Counted from the first letter of the stretch, positions 21,971 to 34,434 are shown. The stretch: DNA of 64,000 nt from Microcyclosporella mali (GCA_002785985.1 NHNU01000003.1:1054001-1118000); one strand, 5' to 3'. Numbers and translations: made by a program. Notes: generated from the sequence alone by a model not told the origin.

Positions 21971-24608
21971 ATTATCATTCAATCAAAATCAACGACGATT
22001 TGCGAACCACGTCTGCGGGAGAAAGTGAGGGCTCATTCTTCTCAGGATCTGATGGGCGCGGCCTTATTTGTAACCAGGCATTGCCCAAGCTTTCGCGGCA
22101 CATCATGGAACTGGAACTATCGGAGGCTACAACCAGAACTAATGCTGCCGTTTTGTGACTTGTGCCGTCAAGGCTGTCAGCACTTTGTAAAAGGCAGGGG
22201 GTGTTAACTCGGACACCTTTCCACCCAGGCTGATAGAGATACAGCCAATCAAATTACAACGACTCCAAATACACACATGTGTTCGCAGCCGTTCGCAGCA
22301 AGCGAGATGCAAGTTAAATTCAGGTCCGCTTTCTTCGGGTGTAGCCTCGGGACGCGTGATCTATTTGGCTTTGGTCTATGAGCGCCACGCACCGGATCTG
22401 GGGACTTCGCGACCTGCGAGCGCGGAGAAAACAGCTGCCAACAAGCGAGGCCAGCACCGAAGGAAGATGGCGCGAGTGAGACCAATATGTGAATAGATAA
22501 TCTCGGTCGTGTCGCCGGTGGCTCTGCCGATATATATGTAGATCATATTATGCCTCGATCTTGCCTTGTCCATTGGCGATCGACTGGAAAAATAGTGACT
22601 TCCCCACGGGCGCAGATTCCATCAGCAAACGCATCATCGCCCAGCTGGAATTGGCCGAGCCGCACTGTCTTGGTTGTTGGTGCCGCTTCCGGCTCAATGG
22701 TACTGGTGATAACGTTCATGCCCAAGCCTGGAACCCCAGACTATTCACACCCAGATTGGGCCGTTCAAAGCTTGCTCATCGACCGCGGTGAACTGATGTC
22801 GAGGCAGTCGTCATCCGGTGATTCGATGTCGCGCCTATCGTGGAGCATCATCGATAGCTCAGGAGGATCACCGTCATCCTTTTCGCAATCAACACATTCA
22901 GCATCTGGCGCGCCTTCAAGCGGACGGTCAATATGCACAACTCACTCCTCAGCGCCATCATCAATGGATAGACTATCGTGTCTACATACTGATATGAAGG
23001 TCCGTGCACCACATGTCAGGTCCTTGGAGGAATTTGCGACTTCCTCCACCCTCTCGAGAAACGCCCACCTCGTATGATAAGGTGCTTGGGCGGAACCGAC
23101 ATATTGGTGCCACCGCAATGGCTTCATGTTGGTCATGACTGCGCAACACCGTACTGTAGCTTGAGAAGCGTGCTGTCAAGCAGCTGATCGCATCTGCCGT
23201 GCTGTCTATCGGACTTCGCTCCGATGCAAAATCATCTATTGGTGGTGCAATTGCGTAGAAACGAGCTGCATTGCACACATCCACTTTACATGATCCTCAT
23301 TCTTGGACTGGCGTCTCTAGCAGTCAGTACGAAATCGAGGACAGAAAGCTACGGAGCAAGACCTACAGATGTGTCATCGAAACCGCAGACTATCAGCAAC
23401 AGCAGCATCTTGCCGCCCTCCAAAACTGGCAGGCTGATAGCCTGCCAACCATATAAACTGGTAAGATGAACAATGGAGTCAGACACGTGCACGTGGGTTT
23501 GCGCAGAGAGAAAATGGGTGTCAGTATGTGCAGGCTGAGGAGCTCCCTGAAAAGGATCAATGATTTGATGGAGAATATGATTTGGACTCAGCCAAAGAGC
23601 AGTGCTGAGTGGCTTGCTAATAACTCGCTGCATGAGCCGGTTGCCTGTCTCTGAAATCCTTTGACCTCATCTGTGAGGATAGACTATACGAACACTTTAG
23701 TTGCGACGGCCTATATCTCGCAGCTGCTCCTTGATCGTCGGCTTGCCCGCTCGTACGACCCGACACATCTGCTCTTTTCCCAGTCCGCCCTCCTTGCAAA
23801 TGAAGATTTCAAGCAGCGTCTGCTTCACGAAGTCGACCTCCAACCACAAATCCTGCACGCGACCCTCGAGGCACCCACATACTGATGCATATCTCCCATA
23901 TTGCCTTCTCATCGGTGCCCTTCCTGCAACAGATCGATTACTGAAGTGCCGGTACACGCCTTCCAACCACACCCAGGTCAGTCTGCGGACGACTTTCCAT
24001 ATGGGCGCGGCGGCGCTTGGTTCAGCGTACACATTGCAGCTTGAAGTCCGGACTCCAAGCAGGAAATTACATGATCGTGGTTGGAAGTACAGATGGGAGG
24101 AGTTCATTGCGAGCTTGCACAAGGAGGTCAAGGCTTGGGGAAATGGCAGCTCAGATGTAAGTCTGACGTAGTAAAACGCAGAGGGTCAGGCGATGCGGGT
24201 GCGTGTGCGGCTAACATGACGAGAGACTTAACAGAAGCAGAGGCTCAGCTGTTCGAGAGCGAAGCTGCAGAACTGTAGCTGGAGTTCCAATAGGAATGAG
24301 AAGAAGCGGTGACATCTGCCTTGTTGATCGTTGCAACGGTGCGTTGTCGAGAGTAGTTCCGGGAGCTGTAATATCGAGCGTATTCCCACTGCTGGTTCCT
24401 GGTACACTGTGTGCTCGTTGCAATCTGTGGTTCGGTTCGGTCAGGCCATTTGGCACGATGCCATTGAAGCGTGTTCTGGACGACTCGGCCGCGCTGCTCG
24501 TGCGAGGTCATAGTCGATTTACACCCATTGGCACGGGATTTGCATTGGCTGTTGTCTCGAGAATATAGCATAAGCTCTTCGCGATGTCGAACTAGAGATA
24601 GACCTTGT
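21971..24608. other. Intergenic region with degraded coding-like fragments
   Basis: About 2.6 kb without a supportable gene. Minus-strand pieces between 22543 and 23284 have coding-like composition (LGQFQLGDDAFADGICARG; DIESPDDDCLDIS) but are interrupted by TGA and TAG codons and frame changes. Plus-strand pieces at 23661-24171 are similar: FHMGAAALGSAYTLQLEV and WKYRWEEFIASLHKEVK are in one frame and an upstream piece in another. They may be decayed genes or genes with introns I could not resolve. Confidence 0.35.
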
Positions 24609-25565
24609 TCAGCGCAAAGCATTGTAGTTTGCCTCGGGAAAGTGTAGCCTGCCATTCGGACTCGTCGGACTCAAAGCAGATGGTGCAAAATTGTTGTCAT
24701 ACGCTGGAGGCGAAGAAATTGTAGGGTTTCGTGCATCCCAGCTTGGTCTTCGTCCAGGATGCGCCATGCCATCTGCCGGCTGCTGTACATCAAAATCGTC
24801 TTCAGATTGTCGATGAAGAAGTCCAGCTTGATCATCTTGCCCGTACGGTAGTTTATCGTCACTGTTGTTGTTTAGTTCGTCCGTATTAGTCGACCAGACG
24901 TCCTTGCCTGCATCGTCTGTGGCTAGCGTCTCCGCTTGTCCATGTTTCTTGCTATTGAAAGCCGCGGCTGGCTTGATGCCAGTCCTTCGGTAATCCATGA
25001 CCGCCTTCAGAGATATATATGCCGCTGCCGCAAAGGACAGAAAGATGATGATGCCGAACCCGACGGTGGCCTTGGAAACATTGCACTTGCTGGCGCTGCC
25101 GTAGCCAAAACTAGCACATGTGCCGTCTTTCTTCGTATCATCCGCTCTTTTCGTGGGAGTGTCCGACGTATCGGTGGTCGAAGAAGACTTGCCCTTGGCG
25201 ATACCATTTGCGTTCCAGACGGCTACCGCGATAGAGGCTGCGAACCAGAGAAGGGCGAATAGGATATCGATGGCGGCGAAGGCGAAGACGTTGTTGAAGC
25301 GCCAGGCTCTCGACCATACTGGCACCATGGTCTGGTAGACCAACGCCGGGATCGTCAAGAAACACTATAACAGCTTGTCAGCCTAGATCTATACCTGAAG
25401 CAGGACGATGCATACCAAGGCGAAGTAAAACCCCGTCTCTCCGCCAAAGCTCCCGCTCTTGGTCATTACGGCGAGAGTCAAGCAGCCGGCAATGAAGACC
25501 AGCAACGCTTGGGCAGCGTGTAGCCCGATCTTGATCTTCTGCATTCTCGTCTGAGGGACACGCAT
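24609..25565 (-). CDS. MARVEL-domain membrane protein
   Basis: Four-helix MARVEL-type integral membrane protein, 301 residues: complement(join(24609..25364,25416..25565)), with a 51-bp intron (GTATGC...TTATAG). It starts MRVPQTRMQKIKIGLHAAQ. Helices lie at about 16-35 (AQALLVFIAGCLTLAVMT), 44-66 (GFYFALCFLTIPALVYQ), 75-97 (FAFAAIDILFALLWFAASIA) and 140-163 (VGFGIIIFLSFAAAAYISL), with a WNANGIAKG loop and paired Cys in the second outer loop (TCASFGYGSASKC). The cytosolic tail of about 130 residues is acidic and then Pro/Ser-rich (SSPPAYDNNFAP). Fungal relatives act in plasma-membrane or eisosome organisation; a precise role is not assigned. Confidence 0.82.
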
Positions 25566-26297
25566 GATCGGCTATGTGGCTGCAAGATCAGCTCGAGCTC
25601 AATATATGCTTACGGACAGCTGCGTTGGAGATCTGTGAGAGATGTCTGAGATGCAGCGTGTTGAGACAGCAACGTGCGACGCCTGTAATAAGAAGCAAAC
25701 TACAAGGCTGTGATGCCCTCGAAGGGGGAAGCGATGGATCGATGAAGCTTGCTTGCGCGGCGTTCGTGGTCACAGCCTCTGCCCAGGCAACTAACCCTGC
25801 AAGGCTGAGACCTATACCACAGCCACGTCTCTCCTACCTAAAACACAGCATGTTTTCAGCCAGGACAGACCCGCGACGGTCGTGTACTTTCATTTGATAC
25901 GCTTCGATGGATGAGAGTGAGTGCATGTAGCGGGAGAGATGCGTGGGTGCAAATGAATGTTTCTCTGTTTTGTTTACCAAACTAAGCTCTCGCACGTGTC
26001 ATCAGGAACGGTCGTCGGGTCTGTGCTCGATCAGCAGGGTCCTGGTCCCCTGGTCGTGTAGGTGGGTGGATACGGAACTTTGAGTAAACAGCACAGCAAA
26101 CAGACGTTCAACCCCTACAGCCACAATTTCAGACGAGTGGACGAACCATTACCATTCAAAGTTTCCTTCTACGAAGGTGCTGCACCGGCGACCTCCGCAT
26201 ACGAATCGGGTGAGCAATGCAATTGTCTTATGTAAGCCGTGTTCGGACACGGACCTTGAGGACGTTCGCCTTCCGTCTTCCTGCAGACGTATAAACT
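25566..26297. other. Divergent spacer between the MARVEL and reductase genes
   Basis: About 730 bp holding both promoters. A plus-strand 107-codon frame overlaps the first MARVEL exon region and is not called. Nothing else is seen. Confidence 0.4.
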
Positions 26298-27347
26298 ATG
26301 AGAATGGCCAATACCTTCCCTTTCCTTTCAGACCCAGATAGACCTCAAAGGATGACGACTCTTTCACAAAACACGAAGTCCGTCCTCATCACTGGATGCA
26401 GCGAAGGTGGCATGGGAGCATCAATGGCGATCGCTTTTCGAGACACCGGCAGATACCATGTCTTTGCAACAGCAAGAAACACCTCGAAAATTCCAATCGA
26501 GCTTTCGAGCGATTCGGAACATGTCACCGTGCTGACTTTAGACGTCATCTCAAGCGAGTCGATAGCGAAAGCTGCTCAAGCTGTCTCTCAGAAGACAGGT
26601 GGCCGCCTCGATGTGCTCATCAACAATAGCGGACAAGCCATGTTAGGTCAACCAGCAAGCGACACCAGCATCGAGGTCGCAAAAGCAATGTTCGACGTCA
26701 ACTATTTTGGAGTCATGGCTGTCACCCAAGCGTTTCTACCCATGCTCGTCATGACCAAGGGAGCTATCGTGAACAACTCATCCATCGCCGCCGAGAAATG
26801 GATCATGTATAATGGTTAGTCAAGTTGGTTAACCTCTGTTGCGTATCTGATAGTCAACAGCAAACTACTCCGCCACCAAGAGCGCGCTGAACATGTACTC
26901 TGAATCCCTTCGCTTGGAAGTCGCAGCTCTTGGTGTTCGCGTCATCATAACTGCGACAGGCGTAGTTCGCACCCGGGTGCTTCAGAATCAGGTTGCAGTG
27001 AATCTGCCCGAAACGTCCTTGTTCGCACCGATCGAAGACTTCCTGAAGAAGGTTCAAGAGGATGCGGCTAATTTTAAGGGCATTACTGCGTCCGAATATG
27101 CTCAGCAAGTTGTCAGAGTGGTTGAGGGCGGTGCGAGCGGTAAAGTATGGCTGGGAGGTATGAGCTCTGTTTTCAAACACTTGGCTTGGTGGATACCGAA
27201 TTGGGCTTGGGTGAGTGATACTGTGTCTGGCACAGCTGGAGCTGAGCACGGCACTGACATCGTCAATAGGATCGACTCGTTCTCTCCCTCAACCCGGAGC
27301 AAGGCAAGCTCACCGCGGCTGCCAACAAATTGAGGTCAGGACCTTGA
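26298..27347 (+). CDS. Short-chain dehydrogenase/reductase, Ayr1-like (1-acyl-DHAP reductase type)
   Basis: NAD(P)H-dependent reductase of the classical SDR family, 314 residues: join(26298..26814,26861..27210,27270..27347); introns of 46 and 59 bp. The cofactor motif is ITGCSEGGMGASMA (an Ayr1-type TGxxxGG loop); LDVLINNSG follows. Catalytic Ser lies in IVNNSSIAA, and the Tyr-Lys pair in NYSATKSALNMYSESLRLEV, created across intron 1. Intron 2 lies after PNWAW and gives a C-terminus DRLVLSLNPEQGKL. By family, yeast Ayr1 reduces 1-acyl-dihydroxyacetone phosphate in lipid droplets and the ER, but many fungal paralogues have other substrates, so the reaction is inferred. The ATGs at 26304 and 26353 are alternative starts. 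Confidence 0.85.
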
Positions 27348-28839
27348 TCCGAGTGGAATATCAAGCTTGTAAGGAAACTTTTGGGAATCCAGGCATTCAG
27401 AAGATGAGAGTCAGGCAGCTTAGAACAATGGTTTGAGGAGCACAGCTCAGATGCCACTCATCCGCCCTCATGTTATTGGCATCCAATAAGGAGACCTGCG
27501 GTCTGAACTTCTTGCACTGCCCCGTCTGGGAGCACAAACCAAATAGCTCGTCGACTAGTCTGGGACAAACCTTGATTTCGTAGAACATACCCCACATGTG
27601 AAAACCGTAGACCTTATAGGAGCTATCTTAGGTGAGAAGGACTTTGCTCCAAAGCTTAGCGAATTTCTGATTGACCATTAAGTTACTCAATTGCGCTCGT
27701 CACGGAGATACATTTAGCTCGGACCTTCAGAGGAAACACATCGCCAGTAAAATCTAGCTACATGTGGTTGATGACTTGGATATGACGCCGCCCGCTGCGG
27801 AACTGGCGTTCTCGAAGTACTGCGACCCGTGATAGAGGATGCAACAGGAGTCACTAGGTCATCTCTCTGAGCTCTGTCAATTCTCGCGCCAGGGGTGAGT
27901 GGACGGATGAGAGGAAGATACTTGCAGCATTGCCAGGGCTGTTCACGTCTTTCTCGCCGTTCTTTCAATGGCGAGCTCGAATACTCTCGGTGACCTTTGG
28001 CTTGCAGCTGGTGTTAGTAAGAAGTTTCGGTGTTAGCAAGGCCGTACAGCTGCCAGGTCACATTAGCTGTCCGACATGCAGGCAATCATGTCCGGAATTG
28101 GCCTCGCTGGCTTGGACAAACATCACGATCTGTTGGCCAAGTGATCTCCATCAAGGACAGTCTCGATGCGGAGTGTGCCGCACACCACCTCTCAACAGTC
28201 CAATGCATCAAGCTCTGTAAGCAGAATTGCCCAGCGGCAGACGTCCCAAATAAGCGAACTGCAACAGACAGCTCCTGTGCCCTGCTGCATGGTATTTCGG
28301 ACATATTCATCGTCTCACAGCCAGTATAATTAGCGTAGTCTTTGTAGACGATGCCGCGTGCATCCGTCACACGGGACGCCATGAGTATCCAGCAAAATAA
28401 AAGTCGTCTAGAAAAACGCATGGAGGCCTAGAGCGGGTTGGAGAGGGATTGGAAGCAAGTATGCTTGCCATGCCGAGCCCAGATGGCAGTCATGGTTGTC
28501 GACAAGACTGAAGATCACATGCGCCCTTGGAATCACGGTTCTCCAGTCCGACGCACGAATACTCGACCTCAACCACATCATCGCATTGCATTCTGTGATA
28601 TGAATATGACTTCCACGGTTGCTGATCGAGTTCATGGTGTCAGAAGATGAAGTGTCGCGCGAAGGAAGAGCAAAGCAATAGGGGAGGCAGGATTTGGAGG
28701 AACGCGGGAGGGTGAGGTCATCTGCTAGCGTGGAATCATTTTGGCGCCATTCCGCATTGTATAGCATCCGGGACTTTTTCTCTGCTGACGTTTTTCATCC
28801 TCCCGCCGGAAACAATTACAGATCCTACCACGATAAACC
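27348..28839. other. Intergenic region between the reductase and RRP15
   Basis: About 1.5 kb. Overlapping short frames on both strands show no family features. A C/T-rich, CCGCCGG-containing leader precedes RRP15. Nothing else is seen. Confidence 0.4.
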
Positions 28840-29832
28840 ATGGCGCCAATAACCCAAAAGAGACGACGAATTGAAGAAGAAGTCCGCCCCAAGAAGAAAA
28901 AGAAGATCCAAAACTTCAAGAAGCAGAAAAACTACCACAGCTCCTCCGAAGACGAAAGCGACGATGAGCCCGGCACGGCGAGAACCCAAAGAGCGTCGGA
29001 TGCGCCGCGACCCCTACCGAAGCAGATAGTGAAAGCGACACTGCCAATCGCCAAACCGAAAGCAGAAGTGAAGCCAGACCCAGCGCCAATATCGATTCTG
29101 AAACACACGAAAGCCGCACCAGAGGCTGTTGAAGAAGGCTCCACGGACGAGGAGGATAAGACACTCGTGGACGAGCTCGAAGCCAACACGGCCCTTAATG
29201 CTCTACAAGAGGATGAAGAAAGCGACGAAGGCGATCTCGAAGAGAATGACGAACCCGAGCTCGCATCTGACGATAACGACGACTCAGACCAAGACTCAGA
29301 AGACTCGCAGACCTCAATACACGCAAGCGGCGCGAACCGGGTGAAGAAGAAGCGCAACGATCCCACAGCCTTTGCAACCAGCATAACCAAGATCCTCGAC
29401 ACCAAACTGAGCACCTCCAAGCGCCAAGACCCTGTGCTCTCGCGCAGCAAATCCGCCGCCGAAGCCAATAAGACGCTCGCAGACTCCAAGCTCGAGCAGA
29501 AAGCCCGCGCACAGATACGAGCAGAGAGGAAACAAGCGCAAGAGAAAGGCCGCGTTAAGGATTTGCTGGGATTGGAGACGCCCGATGTGGAGACGGGAAA
29601 GCTGGTGGAAGAGGAGAAGAGGTTCAAGAAGACGGCACAGAGGGGTGTGGTGAAGCTCTTCAACGCAGTGCGTGCCGCGCAGGTAAAGGCGGAAGAGGCG
29701 ATGAAGCAGACCAGGAGTGAGGGCGTAGTGGGCATGCAAAAGAGGGAGGAGAGGGTCAATGAGATGTCAAAACAAGGGTTCTTGGATCTGATATCTGGTG
29801 GTGGCAAGGCGAAGACTGGTGTTGCGGCGTAG
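28840..29832 (+). CDS. RRP15: Rrp15-family pre-60S ribosome biogenesis factor
   Basis: Nucleolar protein needed for 25S and 5.8S rRNA maturation in the early pre-60S particle (family knowledge from yeast Rrp15). Intronless, 330 residues. N-terminal lysine-rich nuclear-localisation segment (PKKKKKIQNFKKQK), then an acidic Ser/Asp/Glu-rich region at about 90-155, then the Rrp15 domain from about 175 on: FATSITKILDTKLS, a KLEQKARAQIRAERKQ helix and EKRFKKTAQRGVVKLFNAVR, ending in FLDLISGG. Domain order, charge pattern and length all match the family. The ATG at 28840 is in a good context, following an ACC-rich leader. A long antisense frame is its shadow. Confidence 0.93.
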   Translation: MAPITQKRRRIEEEVRPKKKKKIQNFKKQKNYHSSSEDESDDEPGTARTQRASDAPRPLPKQIVKATLPIAKPKAEVKPDPAPISILKHTKAAPEAVEEGSTDEEDKTLVDELEANTALNALQEDEESDEGDLEENDEPELASDDNDDSDQDSEDSQTSIHASGANRVKKKRNDPTAFATSITKILDTKLSTSKRQDPVLSRSKSAAEANKTLADSKLEQKARAQIRAERKQAQEKGRVKDLLGLETPDVETGKLVEEEKRFKKTAQRGVVKLFNAVRAAQVKAEEAMKQTRSEGVVGMQKREERVNEMSKQGFLDLISGGGKAKTGVAA

Positions 29833-29893
29833 TGTACATGCGTAATGTATACAGGCTTGCAGGCTATGCGTCTGCAGGACTATGTGAAGCTGG

Positions 29894-30959
29894 CTACTCG
29901 ACCTTCTTCACGAGAATCATCTGCTCAGCTCCTCCCGCACTCTCATCGAGCACACCCGCTTTCCGCAGTATGCTGGCCGCATCATCAATCATACTCACTC
30001 GTACACCCTTCACATCCGCCGCAAACTTAACCGTCTTCATCCACTCCAACGCATCTTCCTTCGAGTAATGCATCGCACTCGTGATATACTCCACGGCTTC
30101 TTCCTTGTGCTCCGCATAATGCTGCATTCCCTTATTGATGCTAACCATCATCTCCTCTACGTCTGCCTCTTTCCGTGCCGCAATCATCCACGACGGCCAG
30201 GGTGTGTAGATCTCTCCGATTCGCTTAAGCTCTCCATTATCCCAGAAGTGCTTGGTAGTGAAATGCTCCCACATGAAAAAGTCGCTGCTCTTATCCTCAT
30301 TCACACTCTTCCGTAGAGCTGCGAAATCTCCTATCGGGACGACTTCAAACGGATCCTCTGCAGATCCTGGTTTCAACCAGCCCCGCTGATCTGCGAGCAC
30401 AAAGGACATGACATATGACCCGCTTCCAATCCTGCTCACACCTACTTTCTTATTCTTGAGGTCTGTCACGGAATGGAGTTGAGATCGATTGGCGCCTGTG
30501 GAGATTGCCCAGCAGAGGGGAGATTCGACGTAGGTGCCTGCGAGACCATAGGGGGACGTCTTTGACTTGCCAAGATCGGCTACGAAGCCTTCGGTCAAGC
30601 CGATGGCGACGTCTATGCCTTGGGAGCGGTCATCCTGTTTGAGGGCGCTGGTGAGGGCGCCTGTGCCGGTGGGGAAGGGGATGAGCTCGGCGTCCAGACC
30701 ATAGTGTTTGTGGGCAAAGGCCAGAGGGGTGCTGAAGTGCTCTGAGGGTGTTCTGGGTTAGCACTTGGCGAGGGGGAGAAATATCGCGACAGGAAAAGTA
30801 GTGGATTAACGGTAAGAGAAAAGGTGCTGCCAGCATAGAATCAGACCTACCTGGCACAAAGCCTATGCGTAGCTTGGCCATAGCTGTGCTTGAGGACGAG
30901 AAGCGGCGGATGTTCGTGGAAGTTGCTCGTGAAAAGCCACGATGGCTGAGCATGAACAT
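29894..30959 (-). CDS. Ca3427-type periplasmic-binding-fold protein (THI5/NMT1-like superfamily)
   Basis: Fungal protein of the type-2 periplasmic-binding-protein fold, nearest the Candida Ca3427 group. 318 residues: complement(join(29894..30741,30851..30959)); its 109-bp intron is the longest in the window. From the second ATG (30881) it reads MAKLRIGFVPG, the usual start of the fold. The longer N-terminus (FMLSHRGFSRATSTNIRRFS) is basic and Ser/Arg-rich and looks like a mitochondrial presequence, so dual initiation is possible. Diagnostic parts: FAHKHYGLDAELIPFPTGTG, VAIGLTEGFVADL, DLKNKKVGVSRIGSGSYVMS and WEHFTTKHFW. Family function is unresolved; a small-molecule or thiamine-precursor-type ligand is suspected but not shown. 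Confidence 0.82.
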
Positions 30960-31428
30960 CAATTGGTATTTGTTGAACCGTGACTACGCAACAGGGACGT
31001 AGAGATGTGGAGGCATAAATGTGCCTCCAATACGTGGGTAGAAGTTCGAATGTGGGGAAGACTGTTTACATCACCCCGGACTACACTCTACTTCTCACGC
31101 CTCTCACCATCTCCTCTTGTATCTCTTGACAATCGGTCGTTGCTCTCTGCACCCAGCATTACTTGTCAATGGTTATGAGACGTCGAAGAAGAAGATACCT
31201 TATGGTGGCACATCAGCCCATCGCCAAGACGAGCGGCCTCTGCTGACTGCTGGACGCCCTCGTCTGCTGCGCAAGCCACCATAGGTCTGGATCCTGGTAT
31301 GAGGCAGAGGCGCTGTGGTTCTGCTTGTAGGAGCTCTCTGTTGTGCCCTCGTGGCCTTTTCTAGCTCTGCTCCTCAGGAATGTCTGATCTGTGCTCCCTC
31401 GTGCTTTATCCCCCCATCAGTCACAGAC
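30960..31428. other. Divergent spacer between the Ca3427-type and HET genes
   Basis: About 470 bp with C/T-rich tracts (TCTCACC repeats near 31100). The HET frame stays open from a GTG at 31315, but the first ATG is at 31429. No sites claimed. Confidence 0.4.
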
Positions 31429-33635
31429 ATGAATGGCGACAAGTTCCCAAGCACATGCCGCCACGCGCGAAAGAGACTTGCAGATAATTCTCATTTGGTC
31501 ACCACCGCTCTGTGTGACGTCTGCAACCATGTCGACTTTCTGGCGATTTTTGTGCCAGCAAAATCGCGCACGCACATCGATATGGGCCCAGTCCAGCACC
31601 TTTTCGAGTGCCTGACCTGCCCAGTCTGCTGCTATGTGAATACTCTGCTTTTCAAAGACGATGGCAAGACTGAGCAGAGGTCAATATACACCAGCTGGGC
31701 TTTGGTGCAAGACGAACGTTTCCCTGTCAACGAGCTACTACGGTATACAAACCTGGAACGGCCATACAGGCTTAAGATCTTGCTTAAAGGCAAAAAATCC
31801 GTTTTTCTGATAGATTTCCTGGAGCTTTGCGACCTCCATCCGAGTCGGAAAACAAGCGAGTTGGATTCTGTGATGCTTAGGCGGCCAGTGCTGGATCGTT
31901 TCAATCCGCAGCTTCTGCGCCAATGGCTAGACGAGAGTGATCGCGGCATACGTAACGCTAGACATGTGCCAGCCTTCGTTGAGCTTGCCGCGCACGGCAA
32001 TTTCTGCGTGCTTGATCTGACCACAAACAAAGTGGTACGACTCAAAAAGCTTGAGGGCTATGTCGCTCTTTCGTACGTCTGGGAAAGGTCAACGAGTCCT
32101 CCATCAGTGTACAGCGCGACACCTATGGCGTCTCCCGCGACGACTGGCCATTCGATGAAAAGCTGCTGCCACGCGTGATCCGAGATACCATCTTGCTGTT
32201 GCGCAAAATCGGAGAGCGCTACCTCTGGGTCGACAGTCTCTGCATCGATCAGGCAGACCAGACACGTAAAGCCGAAGTTGTGTCTGCAATGCATATAATT
32301 TACGGGCAAGCGAGTTTTACGGTTGTCGCTGCTGGCAGCGATGACGCGAATGGGCATCTTGAGGTCACTCGGGACTGCGCTGAGAAGCCTCTATGCTTCT
32401 GGAGCCGCGGACACCTCGTCCGATTGCTCCCGTCCCCGGCAGGCCTGGAAAATTCATTACGAGGTTCGAAATGGAGCACTCGAGGCTGGGTTTGTGCACC
32501 CAACCGTCGGTCATGACATCTCACTGACATTGCCCAGACATATCAGGAGCGTATGCTGTCAACTCGCTGTCTCTACTTCACTAAATGTGAGGTCTTCTTT
32601 TCTGCGCCACGGATATTGGAGCGGGAGGCATATGAGGTAATCAGGCCTATACGCACTCTGACTCCAGTCAAGTCTCGCAGACGTAGCACGGGCAAGCGTT
32701 TGACTGGCCATGAAATGCTTTCCCGGTGCTTACAGAGTCCACACTCATCAATGAACCTTTCTATGCTCTACACAAAGACGATAAGAGCGTTTACATCACG
32801 GTCTTTGACTTACGACGGTGACAGAATGGATGCTTTCCGAGGAGTTTTGAACTCATACGCATCTCTATTTTCGCCGCAACTTCCTCTCAGGCACAATGAG
32901 ATCCAAACCTACAGTGGTCTTTTAGGCTCAACATATGTCCATACCAACGGCGTCCGACTAACTAGAATGCCTTTGCGGTGGCTCCTGTTCTGGCTGGAGA
33001 ATCATGATTCTTTGCGCATTGCCTACAATACCGCGGCCACCAAGGCGTTGCCCAGCTGGAGCTGGCTTGGATGGTCAGGCTGTGTCAGCTTGCTTGAGAA
33101 TTGGTGGTCTAACGAATACGCAATCATGGAAGTGGTAAATGAGGCCAATATCGGAGTATCCTGGAACTCGGCTTCCTACGATGGACGCTCTTCGTGGCCA
33201 GAGGGCTACCACTTCGAGCCATTCATGATCAGGCCTGAAGTTGGGATCGCGCTACATTTCTGGGCTCCTGTGATATCCTGCAAGCTCGAACGCTCCAGCT
33301 TAACACAGCATGATGTCGATCAATACGACGTCTGGACCCGCCGGCATCAGCTTGGCGAAGCTCAAGAACTTATACATCTCGGGTCCGTCAGAACGTACGC
33401 TCACAGGCGTGACATATCGCGGACTGAAGATCTAGAGTTCCTCGTCTTGAGGGGTTTCTCCGATCGGCTCTCCCACTACCCATGCTTCCACGCAATCCCG
33501 ATCCAACGACGTAACAGCTCGGACTTGTATGAGAGGGACGCTCATATCGCACCGATGGAAATTAATGAAGTGGATGGACTGGACGAGTTTCAGTGGCTCA
33601 AATCCCTGGCTTGCGATCATGTACGAGTTGTATAG
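31429..33635 (+). pseudogene. HET-domain heterokaryon-incompatibility gene with a one-base frameshift
   Basis: Member of the HET family, which mediates non-self recognition and cell death after hyphal fusion. The N-terminal part has the usual Cys-rich segment (LCDVCNHVDF; CLTCPVCCY). The HET core begins with EGYVALSYVW, then the frame breaks. The continuation is one base off: KVNESSISVQRDTYG, RYLWVDSLCIDQADQ, YGQASFTVVAAG and SKWSTRGW. A 48-bp intron (32490-32537, GTTTGT...GCCCAG) joins TYQERMLSTRCLYF and the long C-terminal region to 33635. The expected LSYVWGK run needs GGGG, where the sequence has GGG at 32081-32083. No other lesion was seen across about 720 residues. It is either a very young inactive allele or an assembly error at a G run. 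Confidence 0.85.
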
Positions 33636-34434
33636 ACTCACGAGTGAAGTGACGCCTTTTCAGCAATGCGCATGGTGATGTGGTTATAGTCAAGTCCTCA
33701 GAAGCAGCGGGTCGAGGCTTTCCCATAACGCGTACACAAGGTCGCACGAGAGAACGGCGCTTTATGCTGTGCACCCACTCGTTCACGATTCCAGACAACC
33801 TTGATTCCTCCACATCTCTAAGGGGTCTGCTCGACGCAATCGCCGCTCGTCAAAGTCTTGTCAGAGTCTCCATCGCCTACCCGATCGTAACAATGTGCCG
33901 AGCATGGACAAATAGAGCGAGCCTGGAACGAGCTTCATTCTGCCAACTCTTCCTCTGCATTGTGTCGTCAGCTTTTACGACCGCAGGGACGCGAGCAAGG
34001 GTGCCCCAGCGGATCCAGCGAGAAGATTCTACTAACGTCCCTGCGCTGTCGACGCTGTCCTCTCTGCTGTCACATCCGCACTCCTGTTATGTCCACACTC
34101 TCTTGGCTAAATGTGGCGTTAGCGTCACTTGACAGTAACGTAGCAAAGGCCCTTCGCATACCAGTACCGACAGCGTATCTACATGAAGGGTGTAAAGTGA
34201 TGTTGATATCGCATCGATGACAGAGGGACGAGAGAGAAAGAGCTACTGTGGTTCAATCATATATTCGTACAGTCGTCAATGGCTCCAGGCTTGCGCATAC
34301 AATCTCCCATTTCCCTCTCGAATCATAAGAACGCCTACAACGCCAGGCTGAATCGCATCACAAAACTTCAGCCAGTCACCAAGGCGAGAAACAGGGTATC
34401 TATCATCAACGAACATTCACAGATCAAGATCATC
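33636..34434. other. Convergent spacer between HET and ankyrin genes
   Basis: About 800 bp of 3' flanks. Overlapping plus-strand frames (33680-34220) have no recognised features and are not called. Confidence 0.4.

Noticed and set aside
28932..29807. 291-codon Ser-rich minus-strand frame
   Set aside because: Antisense of the RRP15 gene.
31315..31428. Hydrophobic N-terminal extension of the HET frame
   Set aside because: It begins with GTG, and the first ATG is at 31429; the apparent signal-peptide-like segment is outside the family pattern.
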